Shown here in pieces: positions 46,713 to 56,570 of a DNA stretch of 64,000 nt. A model generated the notes under the pieces. The model saw only the letters and a list, made by a program, of their open reading frames with translations. It was not told where the DNA came from and ran no database searches. Every line of letters begins with the position of its first letter. Within the stretch, counting starts at the first letter, position 1. The position numbers and the translations under genes were made by a program. The stretch comes from Collinsella sp. (GTDB taxonomy: Bacteria > Actinomycetota > Coriobacteriia > Coriobacteriales > Coriobacteriaceae), in NCBI GenBank assembly GCA_019419545.1, contig DXZT01000009.1, forward strand, positions 17,223 through 81,222, in the 5' to 3' direction.

Positions 46713-47195
46713 GGGCTTATCGCAAAGAGCATCGTGAATGCGGCGGCGCACATCGAGGCTACGGACGCCTCTGCAAAGATGATCCTTGAAGCAAAGCGGG
46801 ACAATCAATCCGCAAAGCTGCACTTTTCCGTACAAGATATGTTCCGCCTGCCCTATGCACAGAAGTCCTTCGAAGTGGTGGTCGTGTCCAACGCGCTTCA
46901 CATAGTGCCGCATCCGGAAAAGGCCCTGCAAGAAATCAGGCGGGTGCTGAAGGACGACGGCGTGCTCATCGCTCCAACTTTCACCCACGCGGGGAACTCG
47001 GTTTCCGGCAAGGCAAAAGCCTTTTTCATGAGTATGGCGGGATTCCCCCTCCACAGCAGGTGGACAAGCGAGGAATACCTACGTTTCCTGCGTCAAAACG
47101 GCTGGGCGGTGCAGAAAAGCGCGGTGCTGAAGGCCTCGTTCCCGTTGACTTATGCGGAATGCACGAAATCGGAGGGGCCAGATGTCGTTCTTTGA
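46566..47195 (+). CDS. Class I SAM methyltransferase 1 (UbiE-like)
   Basis: A 209-residue methyltransferase starting at ATG 46566 behind GGGGGCG. Motif I VLEVATGTGLIA (42-53), the acidic loop IEATDASAKM, motif II-like QDMFRLPY, and VSNALHIVPHPEKALQEIRR are all in place. This is the small-molecule methyltransferase type related to UbiE/COQ5. The substrate is not visible. It overlaps the next methyltransferase gene by 14 bases. Its first 48 codons are duplicated at 36384 as a truncated copy. Confidence 0.8.
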   Translation: MHERKGFWDKNAGRYDRFMRNDRAAYEKMYGLIRPVVKAKTVLEVATGTGLIAKSIVNAAAHIEATDASAKMILEAKRDNQSAKLHFSVQDMFRLPYAQKSFEVVVVSNALHIVPHPEKALQEIRRVLKDDGVLIAPTFTHAGNSVSGKAKAFFMSMAGFPLHSRWTSEEYLRFLRQNGWAVQKSAVLKASFPLTYAECTKSEGPDVVL

Positions 47196-47787
47196 AAACA
47201 CCCGCAAGCCCGTGGGCCTCGGCGGAAAACTTATGGTTGCCATGATGAACCTGGGCCACAGCCCTGTGGCGCGGTGGGGACTTCGATTTCTACGACTTGC
47301 GCCAAATGCCAAGGTGCTGGATTGCGGCTGCGGCGGTGGGGCGAACATAAAACGGCTGCTGAAAAAATGCCCGCATGGCGTCGTCAAGGGCGTCGACTAT
47401 TCGCCCGTCAGCGTGGAGAAGACTAGAAAGCTCAACCGAATTGCAATTCAGGAGGGGCGTTGCGCCGTTCTGCAAGGCAGTGTGGCGGATATGGTGTTTG
47501 AGGATAGCTACTTCGATGCCGCCACGGCCTTTGAGACCGTCTATTTTTGGCCTGATTTGCCCCGATGCTTCCGCGAGGTCTGGCGGACGCTGAAGCCAGG
47601 CGGGACAATTCTTATCTGCAACGAGAGCAATGGCGATACGGACAAGGACGAGAGGTGGACGCAGATCATCGGCGGCATGACCATCTACAAGGACATTGAA
47701 TTAAAGGCGTATCTGGAGCAGGCGGGTTTTCATGAGGTGCAGATACGCAAAAAGAAAAAGTGGCTCTGCATCACGGCGCGGAAGTAA
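47182..47787 (+). CDS. Class I SAM methyltransferase 2
   Basis: A 201-residue enzyme, started at ATG 47182 behind GGAGGGG, inside the end of the previous gene. Motif I is VLDCGCGGGANI (45-56), followed by VKGVDYSPVSVEKTRK, FDAATAFETVYFWPDL and TLKPGGTILIC. It belongs to the methyltransferase_11/25 type group. Coupling to methyltransferase 1 implies a joint pathway, for instance successive methylations of one metabolite. No transporter or resistance gene next to it points to a substrate. Confidence 0.8.
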   Translation: MSFFENTRKPVGLGGKLMVAMMNLGHSPVARWGLRFLRLAPNAKVLDCGCGGGANIKRLLKKCPHGVVKGVDYSPVSVEKTRKLNRIAIQEGRCAVLQGSVADMVFEDSYFDAATAFETVYFWPDLPRCFREVWRTLKPGGTILICNESNGDTDKDERWTQIIGGMTIYKDIELKAYLEQAGFHEVQIRKKKKWLCITARK

Positions 47788-47901
47788 GGGCATCAAGCAC
47801 GGGCATTTTTGCATCCATCCTGCACATGAGTTAGGCATGCCGGTCATAGCGGCTGTGCTGGCGGCAATTATGACAGTTTTTATTCACTGAGGAAGAAACC
47901 T

Positions 47902-48732
47902 ATGAAATGTAAAATTGAGAAAAACACCGTGCAGGAGACGCTGATCCTCCCGCTGTATTCCCGGAAGCTGTGTACGGAGCTGTACCCGAACCTTTACAAG
48001 GATGAAACAGCGGTTCGTCTGCTCGGCCAGATCGACTACGACTTTTCAGAGGCAGAGAAAAACTCCCGCAGCCTGATGCAGCGCTTTGGTGCGCTGGAGG
48101 TGGCCATGCGGCAGGGTGATCTTGCTTTCGAGGTGCGGGATTACCTGAAAGACCACCCCAATGCGGCGGTGGTCAATCTGGGCTGCGGGCTGGACAACAC
48201 CGGCAGAACCTGCGACAACGGTAGATGCAAGATCTACAATCTGGACTTCCCGGATGTGATTGCCTTGCGGCAGCAGCTGCTGCCCGCCGGGGATCGAGAA
48301 CAAAATATCCCCTGCGACCTGAAAGACACCGCATGGTTTGGCAAAATCGATGCCTCCGGCGGGGCGGTGTTCTTCGCCTCCGGAGTGTTCTATTACTTTC
48401 TGACCCAGCAGGTCCGGAAACTGGTGCGGGGGATGGCGGACGCTTTCCCCGGCTGTGTGCTGGTCTTTGATGCTGCCAATCGGACGGCAGTAAAGATGAT
48501 CGCAAAAACATGGCTTAAGACTGCAAAAATCAAGGATGTGGGGGCATATTTTGCGGTTTCGGATGCCGCCAAGGAAATCGGCACGTGGAACAGCCGTCTA
48601 CAGGTCACAAGTCGCGGCTATATGCTGGGTTACAACGATTTGAGAGACCCTTCTGTCAGCGGCTTTTTCCGGTTTCTCGCAAGGGTCGGTGACAACGGGA
48701 TGAAAATGCAAATCGTGAAAACTAGATTTTAA
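47902..48732 (+). CDS. LCM-type O-methyltransferase
   Basis: A 276-residue protein of the leucine carboxyl methyltransferase/PPM1-Tcmp group: RSLMQRFGALEVAMRQ, motif I VVNLGCGLDNTGR (90-102), YNLDFPDVIALRQQ and FASGVFYYFL. Bacterial members methylate carboxyl or hydroxyl groups of small molecules such as polyketides. It is 114 bases after methyltransferase 2 on the same strand, with a weak ribosome binding site (GAGGAAGAAACC), so it may be in the same operon. Three methyltransferases in a row beside an integration hotspot is a cargo-type arrangement. Confidence 0.8.
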   Translation: MKCKIEKNTVQETLILPLYSRKLCTELYPNLYKDETAVRLLGQIDYDFSEAEKNSRSLMQRFGALEVAMRQGDLAFEVRDYLKDHPNAAVVNLGCGLDNTGRTCDNGRCKIYNLDFPDVIALRQQLLPAGDREQNIPCDLKDTAWFGKIDASGGAVFFASGVFYYFLTQQVRKLVRGMADAFPGCVLVFDAANRTAVKMIAKTWLKTAKIKDVGAYFAVSDAAKEIGTWNSRLQVTSRGYMLGYNDLRDPSVSGFFRFLARVGDNGMKMQIVKTRF

Positions 48733-48741
48733 AAGGCAAAA

Positions 48742-48858
48742 ATGAAGCCCATTCACTTTGACGTTGAAGAAGACGGCTTTTACGGCACATATTGGGCGTG
48801 CAAGGACACACATACAGCAGCGGACACGGATTCGATTGAAACCGTGCCCGCTATCTAA
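48742..48858 (+). CDS. Possible 38-residue small protein
   Basis: ATG 48742, AAAAGG eight bases upstream, ending at the TAA at 48856-48858. The product is acidic (MKPIHFDVEEDGFYGTYWAC at the start) and shows no known motif. It follows the LCM methyltransferase by nine bases, so it would be co-translated. It could equally be the truncated end of another gene. Confidence 0.3.
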   Translation: MKPIHFDVEEDGFYGTYWACKDTHTAADTDSIETVPAI

Positions 48859-48886
48859 TACTATATTATTTTATCGAACGCCTGTT

Positions 48887-48898
48887 CTATTCCCACTC
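48887..48898. repeat. guaA 3'-end att-like core
   Basis: CTATTCCCACTC, the last four codons of guaA read on the plus strand, repeated at 45976-45987 and, with one base difference at the edge, at 37871-37881. Candidate attachment core for the neighbouring island; no integrase gene is present in the window. Confidence 0.5.
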
Positions 48899-50485
48899 GA
48901 TGGTCGCGGGCGGCTTGGACGTAATGTCGTAGCATACGCGGTTGGCGCCAGGGACCTCGGCAACGATGCGGCCGGAGATGCGGGCCAGGACGTCGTAGGG
49001 CAGCTTGGCCCAGTCGGCGGTCATGGCGTCGCTGGACTCCACGGCGCGCAAGATGATCGGGCGCTGATAGGTGCGCTCGTCGCCCATAACGCCAACGGAC
49101 TTGATGTCGGGCAGGACCGCAAAATACTGCCAGCAGCTGTGCTCGGAGTTGCGCTCGCCGGTCTGCTCAAACAGACGCTGGTTATAGGCGTCGAGCTCCT
49201 CGCGCACGATGGCGTCGGCATTCTTGAGGATCTCGAGCTTCTCCTTGTCGACCGCACCGATGATGCGGATGGCCAGGCCCGGGCCCGGGAAGGGCTGACG
49301 GAACACGATGTGACCCGGCAGGCCCAGCGCCAGGCCAAGCGCGCGGACCTCGTCCTTAAAGAAGTGATCGAGCGGCTCGATAAGGTCGAAGTGCACGCCC
49401 TCGGGGAACGGAATCAGGTTGTGGTGGCTCTTGATGGTGGCCGTCTTGCCGCCCGTCTTGCGAGCGCCGGACTCGATGATGTCGGGGTAGATGGTGCCCT
49501 GAGCCAGGTACTTGACCGGCTTGCCATCGGTCTCGAGCTGCTGCGCCACGGCGAAGAACTCTTTCCAGAACTGCGTACCGATGATGCGGCGCTTCTCCTC
49601 GGGCTCGGTCACGCCGGCCAGAAGCTCGGCATAACGGTCCTCGGCGTGGACGTGGATAAAGTCGACGTCAAACTGTTTGGTGAAGACCTCCTCCACCTGC
49701 TCGGGCTCGCCCTTGCGCAGCAGACCGTGGTTGATGAACACGCAGGTCATCTGCTTGCCCACGGCGCGAGCGCCCAGCGCAGCCACGACGGAGGAGTCGA
49801 CGCCACCGGACAGGGCCAGAATCACGCGGTCGTCGCCGACCTTCTCGCGGAACTCGGCCGTCATGGTCTCGACCAGGTTGTCCATGCTCCAGTTGGGCTC
49901 CAGGCCGCAGATCTCAAACAGGAAGTTGCTCAGCAGCTGCTGACCGTACTCGGAGTGCTTGACCTCGGGGTGGAACTGCGTGGTGAAAATCTTGCGCTCG
50001 ACGCACTCCATGGCGGCAACCGGGCACACGTCGGTGCTGGCGGTAACGGTAAAGCCCTCGGGCACCTCGGACACGGCGTCGCGGTGGCTCATCCACACGG
50101 TCTGCTCCATAGGCGTGGAGTTAAAGAGCTTGGCGCCGGCCGTGCGCGTGATGGTGGCGCGGCCGTACTCGCCCACCTCGGAGTGGCCGACCTTGCCGCC
50201 GAGCGTCACGGCCGTGATCTGATGGCCGTAGCAAAAGCCCAAGACGGGAAGGCCCAGGTCAAAGATGGCAGGATCGATGGATGGAGCGTCCTCAGCATAC
50301 ACGGAGGCCGGGCCGCCAGAAAGGATGAGCGCAGAGGCGTTCATCTCGCGAATCTCGTCGGCCGAGATGTCGCAGGGAACGATCTCGGAATACACGTTGA
50401 GGTCGCGGACGCGACGGGCAATGAGCTGACCGTACTGCGCACCAAAGTCGAGTACGAGGACCTTTGCGGAAGCCTTTTGATCCAT
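48887..50485 (-). CDS. guaA: GMP synthase (glutamine-hydrolysing), full length
   Basis: A 532-residue, two-domain enzyme that converts XMP, ATP and glutamine to GMP. The N-terminal GATase has LSGGPASVY, the nucleophile Cys85 in LGFCYGHQ and the VMSHRD-like WMSHRD motif; the ATP-pyrophosphatase has LSGGVDSSV, and the C-terminal dimerisation domain ends PATIEWE. I start at ATG 50485, behind AGAGGGGG, rather than at an upstream in-frame ATG. The 3' end is the attachment site for many genomic islands, and the accessory region begins right after it. A second, GATase-less GMP synthetase is at 22332. Confidence 0.95.
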   Translation of the reverse strand: MDQKASAKVLVLDFGAQYGQLIARRVRDLNVYSEIVPCDISADEIREMNASALILSGGPASVYAEDAPSIDPAIFDLGLPVLGFCYGHQITAVTLGGKVGHSEVGEYGRATITRTAGAKLFNSTPMEQTVWMSHRDAVSEVPEGFTVTASTDVCPVAAMECVERKIFTTQFHPEVKHSEYGQQLLSNFLFEICGLEPNWSMDNLVETMTAEFREKVGDDRVILALSGGVDSSVVAALGARAVGKQMTCVFINHGLLRKGEPEQVEEVFTKQFDVDFIHVHAEDRYAELLAGVTEPEEKRRIIGTQFWKEFFAVAQQLETDGKPVKYLAQGTIYPDIIESGARKTGGKTATIKSHHNLIPFPEGVHFDLIEPLDHFFKDEVRALGLALGLPGHIVFRQPFPGPGLAIRIIGAVDKEKLEILKNADAIVREELDAYNQRLFEQTGERNSEHSCWQYFAVLPDIKSVGVMGDERTYQRPIILRAVESSDAMTADWAKLPYDVLARISGRIVAEVPGANRVCYDITSKPPATIEWE

Positions 50486-50752
50486 GGTTTCCCCCTCTTG
50501 TTGGCGGGGAGCCGGTGCCCACCCGCGTGAATGAACGAAAATAACTTTCATAGTGTACACGTTATATGGGGTTTCTCGTCCCTCGCAGCCATCAGCGCAC
50601 GGCAAACGCACGACCGGAGCCCTATTTGACGGCGATTGAAGTGTTACCAAACGCTACAGATGATGTAATACGTTTGAACATTGGACGCCCTGTGCCACAA
50701 TACTGCCGAACGACTCCGCCTCTGCGGCGGCAAATACGATAGGAATACCAGC

Positions 50753-51766
50753 ATGAAGCGCATCCTTCTCATCGCCACGGGCGGCACCATCGCATCGACC
50801 GAGGACGGCAACGGCCTCTCCCCCGCCCTGACCGGTGAGGAGCTCGCCCAGAGCGTCCCCGAAATCTCGGGCCTCTGCGAGCTCGACGTCGTGCAGCCCA
50901 TGAACATCGACAGCACCAATATGCGCCCCAGTGACTGGATGCGTATCCGCGACGTCATCGTCGAGGGTTATGCCGACCACGACGGCTTCGTGATTCTGCA
51001 CGGCACCGACACCATGAGCTACACCGCGGCAGCGCTTTCCTACCTGATTCAGGACAGCCCCAAGCCCATCGTGCTCACCGGCTCGCAAAAGCCCATGGGC
51101 AATCCCTTTACCGACGCCAAGCTCAACCTGTACCAGAGCCTGCTCTATGCGCTCGACGAGCACTCGCACGATGTCTCGATTGTGTTTGGCGGCGTCGCCA
51201 TTGCCGGCACGCGCGCCCGCAAGCAGCGTACCATGAGCTTTAACGCGTTCATTAGCGTCAACTATCCGCCCATTGCCTATATCCGCAACGACCGCATCGT
51301 TCGCAACGGACTCCTTGGCACTCACCAGAACGAGAACCCGGTTCGTTTCTACGACAGCATTGACCCGCGCGTATTTGTACTCAAGCTTACGCCCGGCGTA
51401 AACCCGGGCATCCTCGACGCCCTTGCCGATAGCTACGACGCCGTGATTCTGGAGACCTTTGGCATTGGCGGTATCCCCGAGTTTGGTGAGTCGGGCGAGT
51501 CGTTCCAAGAGGCAATTTTCCGCTGGGTCGATTCGGGCCGCACCGTCGTTATGACCACGCAGGTCCCCGAAGAGGGCCTCGATCTGGGCGTTTATGAGGT
51601 CGGCCGTGCTTACGCCGATCATCCGGGCATTCTGCGCGGCGACGATATGACAACCGAGACGCTCGTGGCCAAAACCATGTGGGCACTCGGCCAGTCACGC
51701 GATGCCGCCGAGATCCAGCGCCTGTTCTACAGCCAAGTCAACCACGACCGCATCCCGATGGCGTAA
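50753..51766 (+). CDS. ansA: L-asparaginase, type I
   Basis: A 337-residue cytoplasmic asparaginase-type amidohydrolase that splits asparagine into aspartate and ammonia. The nucleophile region ATGGTIAS (Thr12) and the second catalytic segment ILHGTDTMSYTA are present, as are LTGSQKPMG and FGVGGIP-like FGIGGIPEFG. There is no signal peptide. The ATG at 50753 is preceded by AGGAATACC. It is divergent from guaA with about 270 bases between them, and stands alone. Confidence 0.9.
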   Translation: MKRILLIATGGTIASTEDGNGLSPALTGEELAQSVPEISGLCELDVVQPMNIDSTNMRPSDWMRIRDVIVEGYADHDGFVILHGTDTMSYTAAALSYLIQDSPKPIVLTGSQKPMGNPFTDAKLNLYQSLLYALDEHSHDVSIVFGGVAIAGTRARKQRTMSFNAFISVNYPPIAYIRNDRIVRNGLLGTHQNENPVRFYDSIDPRVFVLKLTPGVNPGILDALADSYDAVILETFGIGGIPEFGESGESFQEAIFRWVDSGRTVVMTTQVPEEGLDLGVYEVGRAYADHPGILRGDDMTTETLVAKTMWALGQSRDAAEIQRLFYSQVNHDRIPMA

Positions 51767-51788
51767 TTCAGTTGTCGACGGGTATCCC

Positions 51789-52007
51789 CTATTCGATGCC
51801 CTCGAGAAGCTCTGATACCGTCATGCCGAGTGCGGGCGCGATCTTAAATAGAACCTTGAGCGTGAAATTTGCCGTCCCATCTTCGATTCGGTCGAGGTAG
51901 GGTCGACTGATTCCTGTCGCCACACAAAAATCAACCTTGGAGATACCAAGGTCCCTGCGTGTCTCTTCGACCCGCCTGCCAAGAATCTGTTTAGCGCGTT
52001 CGTCCAT
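51789..52007 (-). CDS. Small XRE-family repressor
   Basis: A 72-residue protein that is nearly all helix-turn-helix: ILGRRVEETRRDLGISKVDF then ATGISRPYLDRIEDG and LFKIAPALGMTVSELL. Proteins of this size are typically autorepressors. ATG 52007 has no strong ribosome binding site (GGAGCC is 20 bases off). It is divergent from an unknown gene, and a perfect 24-bp palindrome lies between the two starts, which is an obvious operator. Confidence 0.8.
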   Translation of the reverse strand: MDERAKQILGRRVEETRRDLGISKVDFCVATGISRPYLDRIEDGTANFTLKVLFKIAPALGMTVSELLEGIE

Positions 52008-52036
52008 GCAGACGAGTTTGAAATGGAGCCGAACAT

Positions 52037-52060
52037 AAACGTAAACTATAGTTTACGTTT
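52037..52060. promoter_or_regulatory. Perfect 24-bp palindromic operator
   Basis: Twelve-base arms AAACGTAAACTA and TAGTTTACGTTT with no spacer. Positioned 30 bases from the XRE start (minus) and 24 from the unknown gene start (plus), so occupancy would block both. The AGGAG of the plus gene follows it. Confidence 0.8.
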
Positions 52061-52083
52061 TGCCGAATACACAGGAGTTTTCT

Positions 52084-52473
52084 ATGTCGGGTTCTTCGGT
52101 CCGCATGTACCGAGCCACGCTTCGCACAAACAGCGCACCGCCCAAGCTCGTCGTCGTTGAAGCCGAATGCCTTTCGCCCGATGAGCGCACAGCATTTGCA
52201 TTGCTATCAAGTCGCGTCGCCGCCGTTCTGGCCCCTTGCCCGGCGCAAGGTGAACTTGCCATCCAATGCCAGACGCACAGCTGCTCGCTCAATCAGGCTG
52301 CCGTAATCGCAACCAGCCAACGCGGTCTGCCCCTTCTCCTGGAAGCCGGTATCGCACTCGCCCTTCGCGGCGCTGGATACGAAAACGAGGCCGCCGCCGA
52401 TATGGTCTTTAAACCACGATCGAGCGGCGGCCTCGCAGCAGCCATTGAATATGCGTGCAGGCTCGTTGCCTAA
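52084..52473 (+). CDS. Unknown 129-residue protein
   Basis: Started at ATG 52084, eight bases behind AGGAG. The sequence is a small alpha/beta protein: LVVVEAECLSPDERTAFALL at the front, a middle with CQTHSCSLNQAAV, and a C-terminal RSSGGLAAAIEYACRLV. Two cysteines form CQTHSC. I recognise no family. The divergent XRE repressor and palindromic operator indicate that it is a regulated target, perhaps the only one. Confidence 0.6.
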   Translation: MSGSSVRMYRATLRTNSAPPKLVVVEAECLSPDERTAFALLSSRVAAVLAPCPAQGELAIQCQTHSCSLNQAAVIATSQRGLPLLLEAGIALALRGAGYENEAAADMVFKPRSSGGLAAAIEYACRLVA

Positions 52474-52482
52474 AGGCGCAAG

Positions 52483-52866
52483 CTAAAAGCCTAGGCCAAA
52501 GCCCGTTCCGGTAATCGCCGAGTACATAAAGTAAACGTTAACCACGTTGAGGAACACACCCGTGATGCAACCGTTGCGCAGGTAGCGTTCGCACACGATG
52601 CGCGCCATGGCGGCGGAGTCCTCATTGTTCTTTGCCTGGCGTCCTGCCGTAAAGTACGTCGCCACGCTCAGCAGCAGGTTGAGCACCGGCAGTGCCAGCA
52701 ACTCGTAGCTCTTGCCCCAGCGCGTCGCCTCGCCGGCGGCATTAAACTTTGTTGCCACCTCGGGACCAATGTTGGGGATAACACACGCTGCGACCACCAG
52801 CGGAATCACCGCGAGCACGAGCAGCGCAATACCCATGTAGCCGGCTTTTTTGCCATATTTAAACAT
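52483..52866 (-). CDS. DUF1648-like membrane protein
   Basis: A 127-residue integral membrane protein with an N-terminal helix (MGIALLVLAVIPLVVAACVI), the outside loop with GPEVATKFNAAGEATRWG that is characteristic of DUF1648/SdpI-type proteins, and two further helices. SdpI-type proteins give immunity to toxic peptides, and DUF1648 proteins are often transporters' or sensors' accessory units; neither can be assigned here. It follows the ychF gene by 11 bases on the same strand. Confidence 0.75.
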   Translation of the reverse strand: MFKYGKKAGYMGIALLVLAVIPLVVAACVIPNIGPEVATKFNAAGEATRWGKSYELLALPVLNLLLSVATYFTAGRQAKNNEDSAAMARIVCERYLRNGCITGVFLNVVNVYFMYSAITGTGFGLGF

Positions 52867-52877
52867 GTGCGTCGTCC

Positions 52878-53954
<1,077 letters not shown>

Positions 53955-54068
53955 GACAGCTCCTTTTGGTACAAGCATTTCAAACTGCATAAGTATAGCG
54001 CCGCCGCAGCATCTGGGCGAACCCGGACGCCACGGCGGCACGAATGAAGCAGAGATAGGGGTCGCTGA

Positions 54069-55322
54069 CTAGTCCGCGAGCTTCTCCACCTGATCGAGCA
54101 TCTTGTCGAGCTTGGCCTTCGCCTCAGCCTTGACCTTCTGGGCTTCTTCGTGGGCCTTAGCCTTCTGGGCGGCCTTTTCCTCGGCCTCGGGATCGACGAC
54201 GACCAGTTTGGACGCGTCATGCTCAACAAGCTTGAGTGCATGCTCGGGGCACACCTTGACGCAGGCACCGCAGCCCAAACAATACGTGGACTCCAACGCA
54301 AAGCGGCCGCTTCCCACCAAATCGCAGGCGAACGTGGGACATACATTGACACACTCGCCACACGACGTGCACTTGTCAAAATCGCACTCCGGCGTGCTCA
54401 CCTGCATGTTCTGGGCAAGCTCGGGGTGGTTTTGCAGCGTCGAGAGCACCAGCTGCCGCCCGTGCGTGAGCGAACGGCGACGCTTGGTCGTCGTGGTGCC
54501 GCACATGGTGTTGAGCGTGCGCTCGAGCTGCGTGATCTGATGGCGATGGGCTTTGAGCTTCTGCGTCACCGAGGCCAGTGCCGCCGTTGCCGGATTGAGC
54601 TTTGTCACGGTAAGGCCCGTGGTGCGGGCGATCTTTTCCATGTACTCCTTGCGCTCGTACTCGCGGCGCTTATGGCACTTGAGGCTCTTGGGATCGACCT
54701 CCAGACCCATGCCCGTGCCCGCCCACTCCTCGGCGGTAGCAATGGCCTCGCCCAGGATATCCTCGCCACCGGTGTTACGGCACTTATCGCACACGCCCAG
54801 CGGCAGGTACACGCTCACGTTGGGATAATCGGCCAGCACCGAGAACCAGGTCTCGGCAGTAATATCGCCCACGCAGGCGACGACGACCTCGTTCTCGCGC
54901 GGCATGCGCTTAAGAGCGCGCGTGCAGGTGACGTAGGCGGTCTCGTGGCTCGTAGCAGCAGAGACAATATCGTCATACAGGTTTTTAGGCGCCAGGCGCG
55001 GCGAGATGATCGCCTCGGTCGGACAGGCAGCGGCGCACAGACCGCACTTGCGACAGGAGTCGAGAATCTCGATGGAGTCTTCCTCGACCTCGATAGCGTT
55101 GACCGGGCACACGTCCATGCACGCGGTGCAGCCGCTCTTTTCGTTTTTGCAGGTCAAGCACGGAATGGTGTTGCCGCGCGGGCGCTCCTTGTAGTCGGCA
55201 GGATTCCACTGCGGCGCCGATGGATCGAGTGCATCGGTCACGCCGCCAAGCGGGTTTTTAAGAAAGTCGAAACCCTTGCTGATCTCGATAATGTCATCAA
55301 ACAGATCGTGTTCCTGCGCCAT
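54069..55322 (-). CDS. Multi-cluster 4Fe-4S ferredoxin protein
   Basis: A 417-residue cytoplasmic protein, started at ATG 55322 behind GGGAGGGG. N-terminal cysteine motifs CTACMDVCP and CRKCGLCAAACP hold two 4Fe-4S clusters; a middle domain carries more cysteines (CVGDITAE, LGVCDKCRNTGG); the C-terminal part has CTSCGECVNVCP and CLGCGACVKVCP for two more. The tail is a Lys/Glu/Ala-rich coiled coil of 50 residues. It is probably an electron carrier between dehydrogenases and a membrane complex. Coriobacteria have many such proteins. No partner enzyme adjoins it; ychF is next downstream. Confidence 0.8.
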   Translation of the reverse strand: MAQEHDLFDDIIEISKGFDFLKNPLGGVTDALDPSAPQWNPADYKERPRGNTIPCLTCKNEKSGCTACMDVCPVNAIEVEEDSIEILDSCRKCGLCAAACPTEAIISPRLAPKNLYDDIVSAATSHETAYVTCTRALKRMPRENEVVVACVGDITAETWFSVLADYPNVSVYLPLGVCDKCRNTGGEDILGEAIATAEEWAGTGMGLEVDPKSLKCHKRREYERKEYMEKIARTTGLTVTKLNPATAALASVTQKLKAHRHQITQLERTLNTMCGTTTTKRRRSLTHGRQLVLSTLQNHPELAQNMQVSTPECDFDKCTSCGECVNVCPTFACDLVGSGRFALESTYCLGCGACVKVCPEHALKLVEHDASKLVVVDPEAEEKAAQKAKAHEEAQKVKAEAKAKLDKMLDQVEKLAD

Positions 55323-55473
55323 GCGCGGCCCCTCCCTGAGCAGTGCAAACAAGCAAGAGATAATGATACGCCATCGGCCCGTGCCTCGGGCAAATTACAC
55401 GCGGAGCACCTTTGCGGCAAATAGCCCATGGCCTATCGCCGCCTCGATTGCACAAGGTCGATCAAGTGCCAAA

Positions 55474-56541
55474 CTATGCCTCGCGCATGAGCTCGACGAG
55501 CTTTTGTTTGGTCACCTTGGCCTGTTCGTTGGCCATGTTACGCTCGTTTCTAAAAACCGCATTTGCAACACCCTGCAGATCGGCATCGGAAATCTCGCCA
55601 AGGCCCAGCTCCTCGAGCGTCGTCGGCAGGCCGACGCGCTGGCAAAACTCGAGCACTTGTTCAAGCTCGGGAGCACGCTCCAAACGAAGCTGAACCACCA
55701 GGCCAAATGCCACGGCCTCACCATGCATGGCCTTGCACTCGGGCAGAATCGTCAGACCGTTGGCGATGGCATGAGCCAACGCCAAACCACCGCTCTCAAA
55801 GCCGACACCCGAAAGCAGAATATTGCACTCGATCAGGCGCTCAACCGCCGGCGTTATTCGACCCTTCTTGAGGTCACGCTTAGCGGCGATGCCACATTCC
55901 ATAAGCGTGTCGTAGCAGGCACGTGCCGCGACCAGTGCCAAGTGCCCCGGCGCGCCACCGTGCTCGTTGGCGCCGTGCGCCGCGGCGCACGAACGCGCCT
56001 CGAAGTACGTTGCCAGCGCATCGCCCATACCAGCGACCGTCATACGCAGTGGGGCCGCCGCGACCACGTTGGTATCGACCACGACCAGGTCTGGATTCTT
56101 CTCGAGCATCAGGTAGCGGTCGAACGACCCATCCTCGTGATACAACACCGAAATCGCGCTGCACGGACCATCCATTGAGGCCGCCGTGGGGCATACACAC
56201 AACGGCAGCTCAGCATAAAACGCAATGGCCTTTGCGATATCGAGCATCTTGCCGCCGCCAATGCCCACCACCATGTCGCAATACTCGGCCTGGGCTTCCT
56301 TAGCCATTTTTACAACGGCATCTTCCGTACACGGACCGTTGTAAATCTTAAAGAAAGGCTCGCTTAGATCTTCATCCAGAAATCCATCGACGATCTGCCT
56401 GCACAGCCGATCCTCGGTGTCCTGGTCAAACAAGACATAGGCAGCGCAGCCCAACCATGACAAATACCTGCCCTGACGCGAAAGCTCGCCCGGCCCCTGA
56501 ACATACCGGCCAGGACCGCCGTAAACCATAGGAAGCGCCAT
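55474..56541 (-). CDS. Glycerol dehydrogenase-like protein, copy 1
   Basis: A 355-residue zinc/iron-dependent alcohol dehydrogenase of the GldA type. NAD motif VVGIGGGKMLDIAKA, second site TAASMDGPCSA, metal ligands in GMGDALATYFEAR (Asp), ALAHAIANG (His) and AMHGEAVAFG (His). Normal family length. It is less like standard GldA than the next gene, for example QGPGELSRQGRYL in place of the usual lead. It oxidises glycerol or a similar diol to a ketone. On the same strand as copy 2, but a terminator and a palindromic element separate the two. Confidence 0.85.
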   Translation of the reverse strand: MALPMVYGGPGRYVQGPGELSRQGRYLSWLGCAAYVLFDQDTEDRLCRQIVDGFLDEDLSEPFFKIYNGPCTEDAVVKMAKEAQAEYCDMVVGIGGGKMLDIAKAIAFYAELPLCVCPTAASMDGPCSAISVLYHEDGSFDRYLMLEKNPDLVVVDTNVVAAAPLRMTVAGMGDALATYFEARSCAAAHGANEHGGAPGHLALVAARACYDTLMECGIAAKRDLKKGRITPAVERLIECNILLSGVGFESGGLALAHAIANGLTILPECKAMHGEAVAFGLVVQLRLERAPELEQVLEFCQRVGLPTTLEELGLGEISDADLQGVANAVFRNERNMANEQAKVTKQKLVELMREA

Positions 56542-56570
56542 ACGAGAATCCGCCCTTCATCAAACAACGA

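Noticed and set aside
48758..50530. A 590-codon antisense open frame over guaA
   Set aside because: Shadow of a certain gene.
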